Positions 32,689-42,221 of a DNA stretch of 64,000 nt are shown here, piece by piece. This DNA is from Clostridiales bacterium (lineage in GTDB: Bacteria; Bacillota; Clostridia; Oscillospirales; CAG-382). The stretch's first letter is position 1, and every line of letters begins with the position of its first letter. A program made the translations under genes and the position numbers. The notes beneath the pieces are model-generated. The model saw only the letters and a program-made list of their open reading frames with translations, was not told where the DNA came from and made no database searches. The stretch covers positions 10,724 to 74,723 of the forward strand of contig SFLA01000002.1 in assembly GCA_004553575.1 (NCBI GenBank), given 5' to 3'.

Positions 32689-32716
32689 CGTCCCTTATAA
32701 TACAAGGGGCGTTTTT
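32689..32716 (+). terminator. Terminator after the HPr gene
   Basis: CGTCCCTT pairs with AAGGGGCG (one wobble) and is followed by five T residues. Confidence 0.75.
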
Positions 32717-32756
32717 GCTTGTCAGAAGCCGTGCTTTTCGGGAGGTGAGCGCACGC

Positions 32757-34562
32757 GTGACAAAGGAACAGCTTCTTGAAAAGGCGAGGCTGCTGCCCGC
32801 TTCGCCGGGTGTATATATAATGCGGTCTGCATCCGGCAAGGTTATCTATGTCGGTAAGTCAAAAGCGCTCTGCAACCGTGTCAGCTCGTATTTTTCACAG
32901 CCTCATACGGGGAAGACCGCCCGGCTGGTCGCTGCGGTTAACGATTTCGAGGTTTATCACACAGGCACCGAGCTCGAAGCGCTGCTGCTCGAAAACCAGT
33001 TTATCAAGCAGTATATGCCCCGTTATAATATCAAGCTGAAGGATTCAAGCGGATATCCGTATATCCGGATTTCCGACGGCGATTACCCCGATCTAAGCAT
33101 CGTCTACCGGCGTGAGAACGGAAAATCCAGATATTTCGGTCCGTTTTCATCGTATACCGTCGCGCGCGGAATTGCCGATACCGCCCGCCGCACCTTCGGA
33201 CTCCCGACCTGCGGGCGGGTGTTCCCGCGGGATATAGGCAAGGGGCGTCCCTGCCTTAACGCTCAGATCGGTATTTGCTCCGCTCCCTGCATAAAAGACC
33301 ATATAAGCGCGGAGGAATACCGGTCGCTGTACGACTCGGCGGCGAGACTGCTGGGCGGCGATTATGCCGCGGTAACCGAATCGCTTACCGCAAAAATGGA
33401 ATCTCTTTCGGACAGGCTGCTGTTCGAGGACGCCGCGCGCTGCCGCGACTGTATAAATGCCGTGAAAAAGCTGGGCGAAAAGCAGCATATTGTCGGAAGT
33501 CCGTCGCTCGAGGGCGATTTTATAGGCGTCTACCGCGACGATCTCGGCAGTGCCGTTAACCTGTTCTTTGTGCGCCGCGGCGCCATTGCAGACCGTGAGT
33601 GCCTGTTCTTCGGAGCCGACGAGATTATCGATTCCGCATCGCTCGTGTCGCTGTTTCAGCGGCTGTATACGCTTCGCGGGTTCGTTCCGGCAAAGATATA
33701 TACCCGTTTTCCCATATCCGACGGCGACAGGGAACTGTTTTCTCACTGGGCAAATGAATATCTTTCGGTCAAGGCGGAGATAGTATTGCCGCAGCGCGGA
33801 GAAAAAAAGGAGCTTGCCGCCCGCGCCGAGGACAACGCTCAGCAGCTTCTGCTGCACCGCCGGAAGAGCGAGGAAAGGGACGGAAGAATACTAACGTCGC
33901 TCGCCTCACTGCTTTGTATCGAAACCGTTCCGCGCCGCATAGAGGCGCTTGACATATCGAATTCCGGCGACGAATTCATAACCGCCGGGCTTACCGTTAT
34001 CGAAAACGGGAGGTTCGCAAAAAGACAGTACCGGAGCTTTAATATCCGGTTCGAGGGTCAGAACGACTGCGCCGCCGTGCGCGAGGCTGTCGACAGAAGG
34101 TTTTCCCACCCGGAGTGGGAGAATCCCGACCTTCTGCTTATAGACGGCGGCGATATACAGACTTCGGCGGCAAAGAGCGTTATTGCAGATAAGGGACTTG
34201 ACATACCGGTGTTCGGTATGGTAAAAGACGAGCATCACAAAACCCGTTCGCTTACCGACGGCGAGCATGAGATCGGGCTGACCAAGCGTCAGGATCTGTT
34301 TGTATTCATTTACCGCATACAGGAAGAGGTTCATCGCTTCGCGCTGAGCCGCATGGACGCCCGCAGAAGGAAATCCGTAAGCAAGAGCTCGCTTACCGCC
34401 ATAAAAGGCGTCGGCGATCAGACGGCGCTCCGTCTTATCGAGCATTTCGGAAGCTACAAGGCCGTATCCGAGGCGGATATCGGTTCGCTTATGCGTGTAA
34501 AGGGCATGAAAATGCAAACAGCCGAAGCGATACGAAAGCATTTTGAAGGAGAAAAGCAATGA
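32757..34562 (+). CDS. uvrC: Excinuclease ABC subunit C
   Basis: 601 residues from GTG 32757, which has GGGAGGTGAG upstream. Order: GIY-YIG nuclease domain (SPGVYIMRSASGKVIYVGKS), a UvrB-binding region, the RNase-H-like 5' nuclease half (ALDISNSGDEFITAGL, LLIDGGDIQ, GMVKDEHHKTR) and tandem helix-hairpin-helix motifs at the end (IKGVGDQTALRLIEHFG). UvrC cuts on both sides of a lesion after UvrAB loading. It overlaps rsmD by four bases. uvrA and uvrB are not in the window. Confidence 0.96.
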   Translation: MTKEQLLEKARLLPASPGVYIMRSASGKVIYVGKSKALCNRVSSYFSQPHTGKTARLVAAVNDFEVYHTGTELEALLLENQFIKQYMPRYNIKLKDSSGYPYIRISDGDYPDLSIVYRRENGKSRYFGPFSSYTVARGIADTARRTFGLPTCGRVFPRDIGKGRPCLNAQIGICSAPCIKDHISAEEYRSLYDSAARLLGGDYAAVTESLTAKMESLSDRLLFEDAARCRDCINAVKKLGEKQHIVGSPSLEGDFIGVYRDDLGSAVNLFFVRRGAIADRECLFFGADEIIDSASLVSLFQRLYTLRGFVPAKIYTRFPISDGDRELFSHWANEYLSVKAEIVLPQRGEKKELAARAEDNAQQLLLHRRKSEERDGRILTSLASLLCIETVPRRIEALDISNSGDEFITAGLTVIENGRFAKRQYRSFNIRFEGQNDCAAVREAVDRRFSHPEWENPDLLLIDGGDIQTSAAKSVIADKGLDIPVFGMVKDEHHKTRSLTDGEHEIGLTKRQDLFVFIYRIQEEVHRFALSRMDARRRKSVSKSSLTAIKGVGDQTALRLIEHFGSYKAVSEADIGSLMRVKGMKMQTAEAIRKHFEGEKQ

Positions 34563-35104
34563 GGATTATTACGGGAAAGGCGCGCGGCGCCAGACTGATT
34601 TCGCTCCCCGGCGACGAGACCCGCCCCACCGCCGAAAAGGTAAAAGAAGGAGTCTTTTCGGCAATACAGTTCGATATAGGCGGGCGGACCGTGCTGGATC
34701 TGTTCGGGGGCAGCGGACAGCTTGCGCTGGAGGCGCTTTCACGCGGAGCGGATTCGGCGGTTATCGTGGATTCGTCGCGTCAGGCAGCGGACATTATCCG
34801 GCGAAACGCGGCGAATACCGGGCTTATACCGGATTGCCGTATCGTCTGTGCCGACTGGAAGGAATATATAAAATCCGCGTCCGGAAAGCAGAAGTTTTCG
34901 CTTATCTTTCTCGACCCTCCGTATAAAGCGGGCTTTATAGACGAGGTGCTTAAGCGTCTGCTTGCCGCCGGTCTTGCGGACGACGGCGCGATTATTGTTT
35001 CGGAATCCGCTATCGACGGTGTTCCGGAGCCCATACCCGGCTATACGGGCAAGGTGTACCGCTACGGAAAGACCTGCGTAACGGTTATGAGGGCACAGCA
35101 GTGA
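34559..35104 (+). CDS. rsmD: 16S rRNA (guanine966-N2)-methyltransferase
   Basis: 181 residues. RIITGKARGARLISLPGDETRPTAEKVKE is here split in recognition: GKARGARL and RPTAEKVKE are the RsmD opening; LDLFGGSGQLALEALSRGA is the AdoMet-binding loop and LIFLDPPYKAG the N6/N2-type DPPY catalytic motif. It methylates G966 of 16S rRNA. It is coupled by four-base overlaps to uvrC before and coaD after; the rsmD-coaD pair is conserved in Firmicutes. Confidence 0.94.
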   Translation: MRIITGKARGARLISLPGDETRPTAEKVKEGVFSAIQFDIGGRTVLDLFGGSGQLALEALSRGADSAVIVDSSRQAADIIRRNAANTGLIPDCRIVCADWKEYIKSASGKQKFSLIFLDPPYKAGFIDEVLKRLLAAGLADDGAIIVSESAIDGVPEPIPGYTGKVYRYGKTCVTVMRAQQ

Positions 35105-35574
35105 CAAAGGCTGTTGTGCCGGGCAGCTTTGATCCGGTAACCTTCGGGCATATTGACGTAATAATGCGAGCCCGACGTCTTTACGGCGATGTTACGGTCG
35201 GTATTCTGCGCAATTCCGATAAAAAGTATCTGTTTACCGAGAAGCAGCGCGCCGAGATGCTTGAATATGCACTGCGCGGAACCGGGATACCCGTTATTGT
35301 CTGGGACGGCTATCTGTGGCGTCTGTGCACCGAGAGGGGATACGGCAGAATAGTAAAGGGCTTACGCGAGGGCGATGCCGATTACGAGCTGCTCCAGGCG
35401 CAGTACAATATGCGGCGCGGTGTGAAGACATCGGTGCTTAGGGCGGACGAAAAATACGGAAGCGTAAGCTCGTCTGAAGTACGGAGACTGCTCGCCGCGG
35501 GAGAGGACATTTCCGCGCTTTGCCCGGCGGCGGAAATGGCGAGGGAGTTTTATGATAAGAATACAAAGCTGTGA
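35101..35574 (+). CDS. coaD: Phosphopantetheine adenylyltransferase
   Basis: 157 residues from GTG 35101, overlapping rsmD by four bases (GTGA). The nucleotidyltransferase signature GSFDPVTFGHIDVI is at the N-terminus, and the second motif near the C-terminus reads SVSSSEVRRL (usually ISSSxVR). The middle KGLREGDADYELLQAQYN matches the pantetheine-binding RGLR-DFEYE-QMA-N region in position. It makes dephospho-CoA from 4'-phosphopantetheine and ATP. The sequence is somewhat diverged; the conserved rsmD-coaD order supports the call. Confidence 0.9.
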   Translation: MTKAVVPGSFDPVTFGHIDVIMRARRLYGDVTVGILRNSDKKYLFTEKQRAEMLEYALRGTGIPVIVWDGYLWRLCTERGYGRIVKGLREGDADYELLQAQYNMRRGVKTSVLRADEKYGSVSSSEVRRLLAAGEDISALCPAAEMAREFYDKNTKL

Positions 35575-36844
35575 TACCGCTTTCGTGCGGGAGCCTCTGG
35601 CGAGCCCGTTCGGGTTTAAGGGCGGATATCTGACCGAGCTCTGGCAGGCGGTGGTAAAAGTAACGGCCGACGGCGTGACCGCCTGCTGTCCCGGCACCCA
35701 GAGCGTGCTCTGGTCGGACCCGAAGGTTTTTGCGTCGTTCCCGCCCGAAAAGGCGGACGAAATAATGTTTTCGGTCACAAAAAGAGCCGCTCAGATGCTT
35801 TGCGGTCAGTCGTTTTCAAGACCGGACGAGCTTATTCCGCAGCTTCTGCCGGATCTTAAGGAATACGCGAGGTCGCTCACAGGGTTCGCTGTCGCGGACA
35901 CCTTCATACTTAATTCGCTGGTCGGTCTGGATACGGCGCTTTGGTCGATATGGGCAATAATTAACCGGGCGGAATCGTTCGGCGATATAATCCCCGAAGA
36001 CGTACGTCCCGCAATGAGCTGCAGGCACAGCCGGCTCGCAAAAATACCGCTTATTTCCTATGCGGTAACCGAGGAGCGTATACGGGCGCTGGTGGATTCC
36101 GGCGCCGCACTGCTGAAAATAAAGATCGGAGCGCCCTCCGGAGAGAATCCGGGAAGCGAAGCTGATATGCGCGGAATGCTGGAGCGCGACTGCAGACGGA
36201 TTTCGCAGATACACTCCATAGCCCGCAACGCGCAGACCGACCTTACCGACGACGGCAAGGTGCGTTATTATCTCGATGCGAACGGCAGGTACGACGGCAA
36301 GGAGCGTTTGTGCGCGCTGCTTGAACATATGGACCGTATCGGAGCCGCAGACCGTGTATCACTGATAGAAGAACCGTTCGCGCCCGATAATCTGACCGAG
36401 GTCGGAGATATACCCTTTGTGCTCAACGCCGACGAATCCGCTCATTCGCTTGCCGACGTGCGCGCCCGCCTTTCTCTGGGGTACCGCGCCGTTGCGTTAA
36501 AGCCGATTGCAAAAACACTTTCGGTTTCGTTTTCGATGATAAAGGCGATACACGAAGCCGGCGGTCAGGCGCTTTGTGCCGACCTAACCGTCAACCCGCT
36601 GCTTGCCGAATGGAACAAGCAGTTCGCCGCCCGCATATCTCCGCTCGGAGGCTTCCGCGCCGGTTGCGTCGAAATTAACGGCGACGAGAATTATTTGCGC
36701 TGGCGCGGGATGTACTCGATGCTTCCGGACGGCTATGTTCCGGCCGAGGCGGCGGGAGGCTCCTTCGCGCTGGGCGATGATTTTTACGATAACAGCCGTC
36801 TCCTGTTTGGGGTAAACGGCTGCAATAAATACTTCGGAGTGTGA
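35552..36844 (+). CDS. Enolase-superfamily enzyme (mandelate racemase/muconate cycloisomerase type)
   Basis: 430 residues. The barrel has the KxK motif (Lys189 and Lys191 in LLKIKIG), metal ligands in YYLDANGRY, LIEEPF and NADESAHS, and a further lysine in VALKPIAKT, the pattern of the muconate-cycloisomerase/dipeptide-epimerase branch. Such enzymes abstract a proton alpha to a carboxylate, as in sugar-acid dehydratases or epimerases. The start at ATG 35552 overlaps coaD by 23 bases, with GAGGGAG upstream. The following dehydrogenase, three bases downstream, suggests a shared pathway for a hydroxy- or sugar acid. The substrate is unknown. Confidence 0.82.
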   Translation: MIRIQSCDTAFVREPLASPFGFKGGYLTELWQAVVKVTADGVTACCPGTQSVLWSDPKVFASFPPEKADEIMFSVTKRAAQMLCGQSFSRPDELIPQLLPDLKEYARSLTGFAVADTFILNSLVGLDTALWSIWAIINRAESFGDIIPEDVRPAMSCRHSRLAKIPLISYAVTEERIRALVDSGAALLKIKIGAPSGENPGSEADMRGMLERDCRRISQIHSIARNAQTDLTDDGKVRYYLDANGRYDGKERLCALLEHMDRIGAADRVSLIEEPFAPDNLTEVGDIPFVLNADESAHSLADVRARLSLGYRAVALKPIAKTLSVSFSMIKAIHEAGGQALCADLTVNPLLAEWNKQFAARISPLGGFRAGCVEINGDENYLRWRGMYSMLPDGYVPAEAAGGSFALGDDFYDNSRLLFGVNGCNKYFGV

Positions 36845-36847
36845 AAA

Positions 36848-37834
36848 ATGGAAAAAATTGCGCTTATTATGGGCGAAAGTGCCCGCAATCTCGTTATCGG
36901 CCAGCGCTCGCTCGACCGTCTTGCCGGTATAGGCGAGGTAGTTCTCGGTACCGGAAGTGACCGCGACAGCGTTAAAAAGGCGATATCCGGAGCCACCATA
37001 GCCGTTACCACCTGGGGAAATACGCCTCTCGATGCCGACATTCTTTCCGTTTGCCCGGATCTTAAGCTCGTCTGCCATGCTGCGGGAAGCGTTAAGCCGA
37101 TCGTCTGCGACGATATGTGGGACCGCGGCATCCGCGTGACCGCCTCTGCAGCTATGCTTTCGATGGGCGTGTCCGAGACTGCACTCGGTTTTACCATTGC
37201 AGCCTCCAAGAACTTCTTTGCGCTTAACGAAAACCTTCACAGAGGAGGATGGGCAGAGGGAAAGGAGAACATACGCGAGCTTTATGAGCTTACCGTCGGA
37301 GTTGTCGGCGGCGGCTGGGCCGGACGCCACTATATAGAATTAATGAAGGCGTTTGACGTCGATATTCTGCTTTACGACCCGTTCGTAACCGAGGAAAAGT
37401 GCGCGGAAATGGGCTGCAGAAAGGCGGAGTTCCGCGAGCTGCTTGAAAAATCGGATATTATTTCCATACACGCACCGTCCATTCCCGAGACTTATCATAT
37501 GTTCTCGGCCGATACCCTTCCGCTTATGAAGAAGGACGCCGTGCTTATAAACACGGCACGCGGATCGATTATCGACGAAAAGGCGCTGTACGACCATATG
37601 TCCGCGGGCAATCTGAAGTACGCCTGCCTCGACGTGTACGACCCCGAGCCGCCCGCCGTCGATTCGCCGCTGCGCACACTTCCCAATGTTATAATGACCC
37701 CTCATCTTGCCGGACTTGCGTCCAACGGACTTAAAAAGATAGGTCAGCATGTCTGCGAGGAGATCGAGCGGTTCCTCGCCGGAAAAGAAATGATGTGCGA
37801 GGTCACCCGCGATATGCTCGCGAGAATGGCATAA
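36848..37834 (+). CDS. D-isomer-specific 2-hydroxyacid dehydrogenase
   Basis: 328 residues. The NAD-binding loop GVVGGGWAGRHYIELM lies near residue 140, and the three catalytic residues are readable: Arg in NTARGSIIDEKAL, Glu in DVYDPEPPA and His in MTPHLAGLA. This family reversibly oxidises 2-hydroxy acids with NAD(P)H (glycerate, phosphoglycerate, lactate-like substrates). It forms a pair with the enolase-superfamily gene (three-base gap) and is followed by a terminator. The substrate cannot be deduced; the sequence is not obviously SerA, since no ACT domain is present. Confidence 0.88.
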   Translation: MEKIALIMGESARNLVIGQRSLDRLAGIGEVVLGTGSDRDSVKKAISGATIAVTTWGNTPLDADILSVCPDLKLVCHAAGSVKPIVCDDMWDRGIRVTASAAMLSMGVSETALGFTIAASKNFFALNENLHRGGWAEGKENIRELYELTVGVVGGGWAGRHYIELMKAFDVDILLYDPFVTEEKCAEMGCRKAEFRELLEKSDIISIHAPSIPETYHMFSADTLPLMKKDAVLINTARGSIIDEKALYDHMSAGNLKYACLDVYDPEPPAVDSPLRTLPNVIMTPHLAGLASNGLKKIGQHVCEEIERFLAGKEMMCEVTRDMLARMA

Positions 37835-37856
37835 AACGCCGAAAACACAATAAATT

Positions 37857-37898
37857 ACCGCCCCGGTCTTTGCTTTGCGCGCAGATCGGGGCGGTTTT
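37857..37898 (+). terminator. Terminator after the dehydrogenase
   Basis: ACCGCCCCG pairs with CGGGGCGGT around a longer loop and runs into TTTTCG, 23 bp after the stop. Confidence 0.82.
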
Positions 37899-37974
37899 CG
37901 CATAAGAAAAATGTTTCGACGGTAAAGCTTCTCCTGCCGGTCGGCCGTAGGGCGGCGCCCGGATTCAAAACGCT

Positions 37975-40011
37975 TTATCCGGGGAATTCTATACAGCCGC
38001 AGGAGAGCGCAGGCATTACGAATTCGGCTTTTCCTCCGGAGAACACGGCGTCGGCGCCGCATACGGTGTAGCTGCCGTCGGGAATATCGCCGGAGCTCAC
38101 GGTAACCGCCGCGTCTTCCTTTGAGGCGTTAACAATGAACAGCGCTTTGCCTCCGCCGCGCTTGCGCCACATACCTCCGATAACCGCGTTTTCTTCGCAG
38201 ATGCGGTTTATCGCCTGGGAATCGGATTCGGTGCGCAGACGCGGAAGCCCGCACGTTATCACCGGCGGACGGAGCATCGAGGCGGAATCGAAGTATTCCC
38301 GCTTATCGGCGCGGAGCTTCACGCAGGATACATAGAAATCGCGGTAGGGGCATTCGATAAATCTCTTGGGAGGTATCCAGCCCATCTGCTCTCCGTATAC
38401 GAGGCTCTGCGCAAGGAATATGCGCATGCCGTTGTCGTCGGGGTCGGTATCGGCGTTGTAGCACCGTCCGAACAGCGGTATCTGATCCGAATAAACCGCC
38501 GGGAATGCGGGAACCTGACGGTCCCTTATCCAGAGCCATGAAAGGTATCCGCCCATATGCGATATAAAGGGGTCGGCGGTGCATTCGGTCGTAAGCAGGC
38601 TGCCCTCGGGGATTTCACGGTACACCCGGTCGAGCAGGGCACGGTAGGAGCGACACCACCAGTCGCCTCCGCCGCTGCGGTGGGGGTGATTACGGTTGCA
38701 GCAGGGATACGGCTGTGCCGCCGCTATCTGATCCATATATACGCCGTCAAAGCCCTCTTCGTTGATAAGTCTTCCGACCGTGTATGCCATTTTTTCCTGC
38801 CAGAGCGCTGTCGAGGGGCACATTATAGCGAGCGATACCTTGCTCCCGTCCGTTTCCCGCGAGGAATAGGATTCGGTAAAGCAAACGCCGTGGCGGTCCG
38901 AGGTTGCGTTCGCCTTTGCGACGGAGGTGAACTCAAAGTCCTCAAGCCCTCTGTCGCGGGTGTCCCAAAGCCGCCCGTTGATATACGGCATAACCTTTAT
39001 GCCGGCATCGTGCAGCTTTTTAAGCCCCGTTTTAGCGCAGTCGCGTACGGGGAAGTAGTGCGGATAATCGTTGTCAAACGGGTTTTGGTGCCACAGATAA
39101 AGATGGACCGCGGTGTCGGTGCCGAGTATCTTAGCCGCTTCAATAACCTCGTCGGCAAACGAATCGTCCTCGCCGATATGCACGAGGAACCAGTGGGGGT
39201 TCCGACGGTACCATTCGGGGAGCTTCTCTCTGCCGGGCAGGAATTCCGCGCGCTCCAGCGCCCATGCGCGGTAAATCATTGCAGCGTCGTACCAGTCTCC
39301 GTCGAATATCTGCCATACGCAGTTTCCGCAAAGCTGCTGCGACGTTCCCGCACGGTCGGGCTCCGCCAGAGGCTGGCTCGCCCGCATGCTCATGTGCCTG
39401 TCGCCCGCCTTCTTCAGGAAAGAGAGCCTTTTATAAGCCGGAGCGCCGTCGTGGAGTCCGTAATATATACCGCGTCCGGTGCGGGAATTCCAGAACGCCA
39501 TATACTGCATTGAAACGCCGTAGGACGGGTAATTCTGCGCGTTCTGAAGCCCCGATTTACGCGGAGTGTCGTATACCTCGCCGGAGCCGTAGGGGTAAAA
39601 GAATTTTACGTTGTCGCCGGTGTCGAAGGAGAGCACCGGATAATCGCAGGATATAAGCGATTTTTTACAGCCGGTGCAGGTTATGGATACCGCCCAGGTG
39701 ATTCTGTCGGTATCTGCGGCGGCGGTCAGTGTCACGGAAAGCCCCGGCACCTTCTCGGAGCCCGAAAGAGATATTACCGTGGTGTTTCCGTTAACCGATA
39801 CCGACACATCCTTCCAGCCGGAATCGGATTCGATCAATTCGGTGTCGTCCGATCCGATTTCGGCGGCGGTCAGCGTGAACAGAGGCGAAGAAGCGGTGAG
39901 CAGGCTTTTCGAAGTCCTGCGGTCACGAAGGGAATATAGCCTTACTCCCGACTTTGTCTTTTCTATTGCGGCGGAAAGACTGCCGGCGGATATCCTGTAA
40001 ATGTTATCCAT
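37975..40011 (-). CDS. Putative glycoside hydrolase, DUF6259-like
   Basis: 678 residues without signal peptide. An N-terminal beta-rich domain (about 1-250) precedes a TIM-barrel-like part: VHLYLWHQNPFD, the DAGIKVMPYINGRLWD segment, and GFDGVYMDQIAAAQPYP, whose Asp could be a catalytic residue as in GH36-like or GH13-like barrels, followed by a C-terminal beta domain ending in PALSCGCIEFPG. I read it as a cytoplasmic glycosidase-like enzyme of the group annotated DUF6259. AGGAG precedes ATG 40011. It overlaps the end of recD2 by eight bases, an unusual partner, and is last in a three-gene minus-strand unit. Confidence 0.62.
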   Translation of the reverse strand: MDNIYRISAGSLSAAIEKTKSGVRLYSLRDRRTSKSLLTASSPLFTLTAAEIGSDDTELIESDSGWKDVSVSVNGNTTVISLSGSEKVPGLSVTLTAAADTDRITWAVSITCTGCKKSLISCDYPVLSFDTGDNVKFFYPYGSGEVYDTPRKSGLQNAQNYPSYGVSMQYMAFWNSRTGRGIYYGLHDGAPAYKRLSFLKKAGDRHMSMRASQPLAEPDRAGTSQQLCGNCVWQIFDGDWYDAAMIYRAWALERAEFLPGREKLPEWYRRNPHWFLVHIGEDDSFADEVIEAAKILGTDTAVHLYLWHQNPFDNDYPHYFPVRDCAKTGLKKLHDAGIKVMPYINGRLWDTRDRGLEDFEFTSVAKANATSDRHGVCFTESYSSRETDGSKVSLAIMCPSTALWQEKMAYTVGRLINEEGFDGVYMDQIAAAQPYPCCNRNHPHRSGGGDWWCRSYRALLDRVYREIPEGSLLTTECTADPFISHMGGYLSWLWIRDRQVPAFPAVYSDQIPLFGRCYNADTDPDDNGMRIFLAQSLVYGEQMGWIPPKRFIECPYRDFYVSCVKLRADKREYFDSASMLRPPVITCGLPRLRTESDSQAINRICEENAVIGGMWRKRGGGKALFIVNASKEDAAVTVSSGDIPDGSYTVCGADAVFSGGKAEFVMPALSCGCIEFPG

Positions 40012-42214
40012 GTTGAACTCCTGTATTCCGGGTTAATATTTCTCTGAGCGCGCCGAAGCGGCTCGCTTTGACATCGTTGGCGACCATTGCCGATATGCAT
40101 CTCCGTTTACCGGCAATTATAAGCATTTTTTTGGCGCGGGTGACTGCGGTATAAAGCAGATTGCGGGTCATAAGCGGATACGCGCAGTCCCACGCCGGCA
40201 TAAGCACGACAGGATATTCATTTCCCTGACTTTTATGTACGGTAACCGCAAAGGCGTGCTCAAGCTCGTCGGTCAGCGCGAAATCGTATTCGGCGGTGCG
40301 ATCGTCGAATTCGATACGCATTGTCTCGCTCTGCGTGTTTATCGATATTATCCTTCCTATGTCTCCGTTAAATATTCCCTGGCCGGTTTCGCTCCCGCGC
40401 TCCCAGGTAATATCGTAGTTGTTTTTTGTCTGCATTACCTTATCGCCTTCGCGGAACAGCACGCTGCCGATACGCTTCTCGCGCTTTTTTCCGTTCTGAG
40501 GGTTGAGCCCGTCCTGAAGCACCGCGTTCAGCGTCTGGGTGCCGAGCTCGCCCTTGCGGGTCGGGGTGAGTATCTGTATGTCGGAAAAACTGTCGATCCC
40601 GTAGGTCTTTGGCAGTCTGTCGCGGCACAGGCTGAGTAGTAATGCCTGGATTTCCGCCGCGGACTGCCGCTCCATAAAGAAGAAGTCCGAATCTCGCCGG
40701 CTCAGCTCCGGTTCTTTGCCCTCGTTTATCGCGTGGGCGTTGGTAACGATAAGACTTTTCTGCGCCTGACGGAATATGTGATTCAGTTTTATAACCGGGA
40801 ACGCTTCGCTTTCGATTATGTCCTTCAGACACTGGCCCGCTCCGACGGGCGGAAGCTGGTCGGCATCCCCTATAAGCACCAGCGTGCTTCCGGGCTTAAC
40901 CGCCCGGAGGAGAGAATCCATAAGCAGCAGATCGACCATGGACATCTCGTCGATAATCACAAACGAGGCGGGCAGAGGATTTCCCTCGTCCCGCCCGAAC
41001 TTCGGACGGTGCGAGGCGTCGAACTCGGTCTCGAGCAGGCGGTGTATTGTCTTTGCGTCCGCTCCGCTCGCTTCGCTCATTCGTTTTGCCGCGCGTCCGG
41101 TGGGCGCCGCAAGACAGAAGGATATCTTAAGCTCGGTGAGGATATCGGTCAGAGCCTTTATTACCGTCGTTTTTCCTGTGCCCGGCCCGCCGGTTACCAC
41201 CGTTATGCCCTCGCTCACACAGCTCTCTATCGCTTCGCGCTGTTCCGGCGCGTATTCGATACCGTACTGTTTTTCAAGACCTTTTATACAATCCGCTATT
41301 CCTTCGTATCTTACCGGGCGCGGCGTGTCCCGCAGCAGCGAAAGCTTTGCGCAGACATATTTCTCCGCGTCGTAGTATTCTTTAAGGTATACGGTTGTCT
41401 GCCCGCCCGAAACCCGTTTTACGAGCGACCCTGTCTCGGCAAGCCGATATTCCGCAGTCGCCGCAGTCTCCTTCGGTATGTTAAGCGCGGCTGCAGCCGT
41501 GTCGATCAGTTTTTGCTCCGGCAGACAGCAATGACCGCCCGAATATGCGGCGGAAACGAGCACGTGACGCAGACCCGCTTCGATCCGCTCCGGACTGTCG
41601 GCGGGGAATCCGAGCTGCTGGGCGACCCTGTCGGCTTTCTCAAAGCTTATTCCCTCGATATCGTCTATAAGCCGGTACGGATCGTTTTGTATTATCGTTA
41701 CGGCGGCTGCCCCGTAGCGTTTGTATATCCTTACCGATACCGACGGGCCGAAAAAGCGGGCACAGAACAGCATAACGGAACGCATTCCGAACTGCGCCGC
41801 GTAGCTCTCGGATATTTCCTGTGCGCGGCGTGGGCTTATACCCTTAATGTCACACAGCCATTTCGGGTGGTTTTCCATAACGTCGAAGGCGTCGGTGCCG
41901 AACGCTTCGATAATCCTTGCGGCGGTGACCGGTCCTATACCCTTTACCGCACCGGAGGAAAGGTATTTGTAAATCGCGTCGGCGTCGGTCGGAAGCTTTT
42001 TTTCAAAATATTCGACCTTGAACTGCCGTCCGAAGGAAGGATGCATCTGCCATACGCCCTGAGCGCGCACGGTTTCGCCCTCGCTGAGGAAGGGCATTAT
42101 TCCGACGAGGGTGACAAGCTCGCTGCCGCACATCGCCTCGCATACCGTGTATCCGTTATCTTCGTTTGAAAACACCACGTTTTCGACCGTTCCTTCGATG
42201 GTTATGCTGTCCAA
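40004..42214 (-). CDS. recD2: ATP-dependent RecD-like DNA helicase (RecD2)
   Basis: 736 residues from TTG 42214, eight bases after the upstream stop, with AAGGAAG just before; an earlier in-frame TTG would run into the preceding gene. N-terminal OB-like and helix-hairpin-helix region (GAVKGIGPVTAARIIEAFG, ICDIKGISPRRA-like), then superfamily-1B helicase motifs: Walker A GGPGTGKTTVI, motif II VIIDEMSMVDLLLM, motif III LIGDADQLPPVGAG, and motif V/VI AVTVHKSQGNEYPVV and LYTAVTRAKKML. RecD2 unwinds DNA 5'-3' independently of RecBC and helps repair and fork stability. Confidence 0.94.
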   Translation of the reverse strand: MDSITIEGTVENVVFSNEDNGYTVCEAMCGSELVTLVGIMPFLSEGETVRAQGVWQMHPSFGRQFKVEYFEKKLPTDADAIYKYLSSGAVKGIGPVTAARIIEAFGTDAFDVMENHPKWLCDIKGISPRRAQEISESYAAQFGMRSVMLFCARFFGPSVSVRIYKRYGAAAVTIIQNDPYRLIDDIEGISFEKADRVAQQLGFPADSPERIEAGLRHVLVSAAYSGGHCCLPEQKLIDTAAAALNIPKETAATAEYRLAETGSLVKRVSGGQTTVYLKEYYDAEKYVCAKLSLLRDTPRPVRYEGIADCIKGLEKQYGIEYAPEQREAIESCVSEGITVVTGGPGTGKTTVIKALTDILTELKISFCLAAPTGRAAKRMSEASGADAKTIHRLLETEFDASHRPKFGRDEGNPLPASFVIIDEMSMVDLLLMDSLLRAVKPGSTLVLIGDADQLPPVGAGQCLKDIIESEAFPVIKLNHIFRQAQKSLIVTNAHAINEGKEPELSRRDSDFFFMERQSAAEIQALLLSLCRDRLPKTYGIDSFSDIQILTPTRKGELGTQTLNAVLQDGLNPQNGKKREKRIGSVLFREGDKVMQTKNNYDITWERGSETGQGIFNGDIGRIISINTQSETMRIEFDDRTAEYDFALTDELEHAFAVTVHKSQGNEYPVVLMPAWDCAYPLMTRNLLYTAVTRAKKMLIIAGKRRCISAMVANDVKASRFGALREILTRNTGVQHG

Positions 42215-42221
42215 TTCCCCG

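Noticed and set aside
40733..42169. 478-codon open frame on the plus strand opposite recD2
   Set aside because: The minus strand carries all helicase motifs of RecD2; the plus frame has Arg/Tyr-rich sequence typical of GC-rich shadow frames and no ribosome site.
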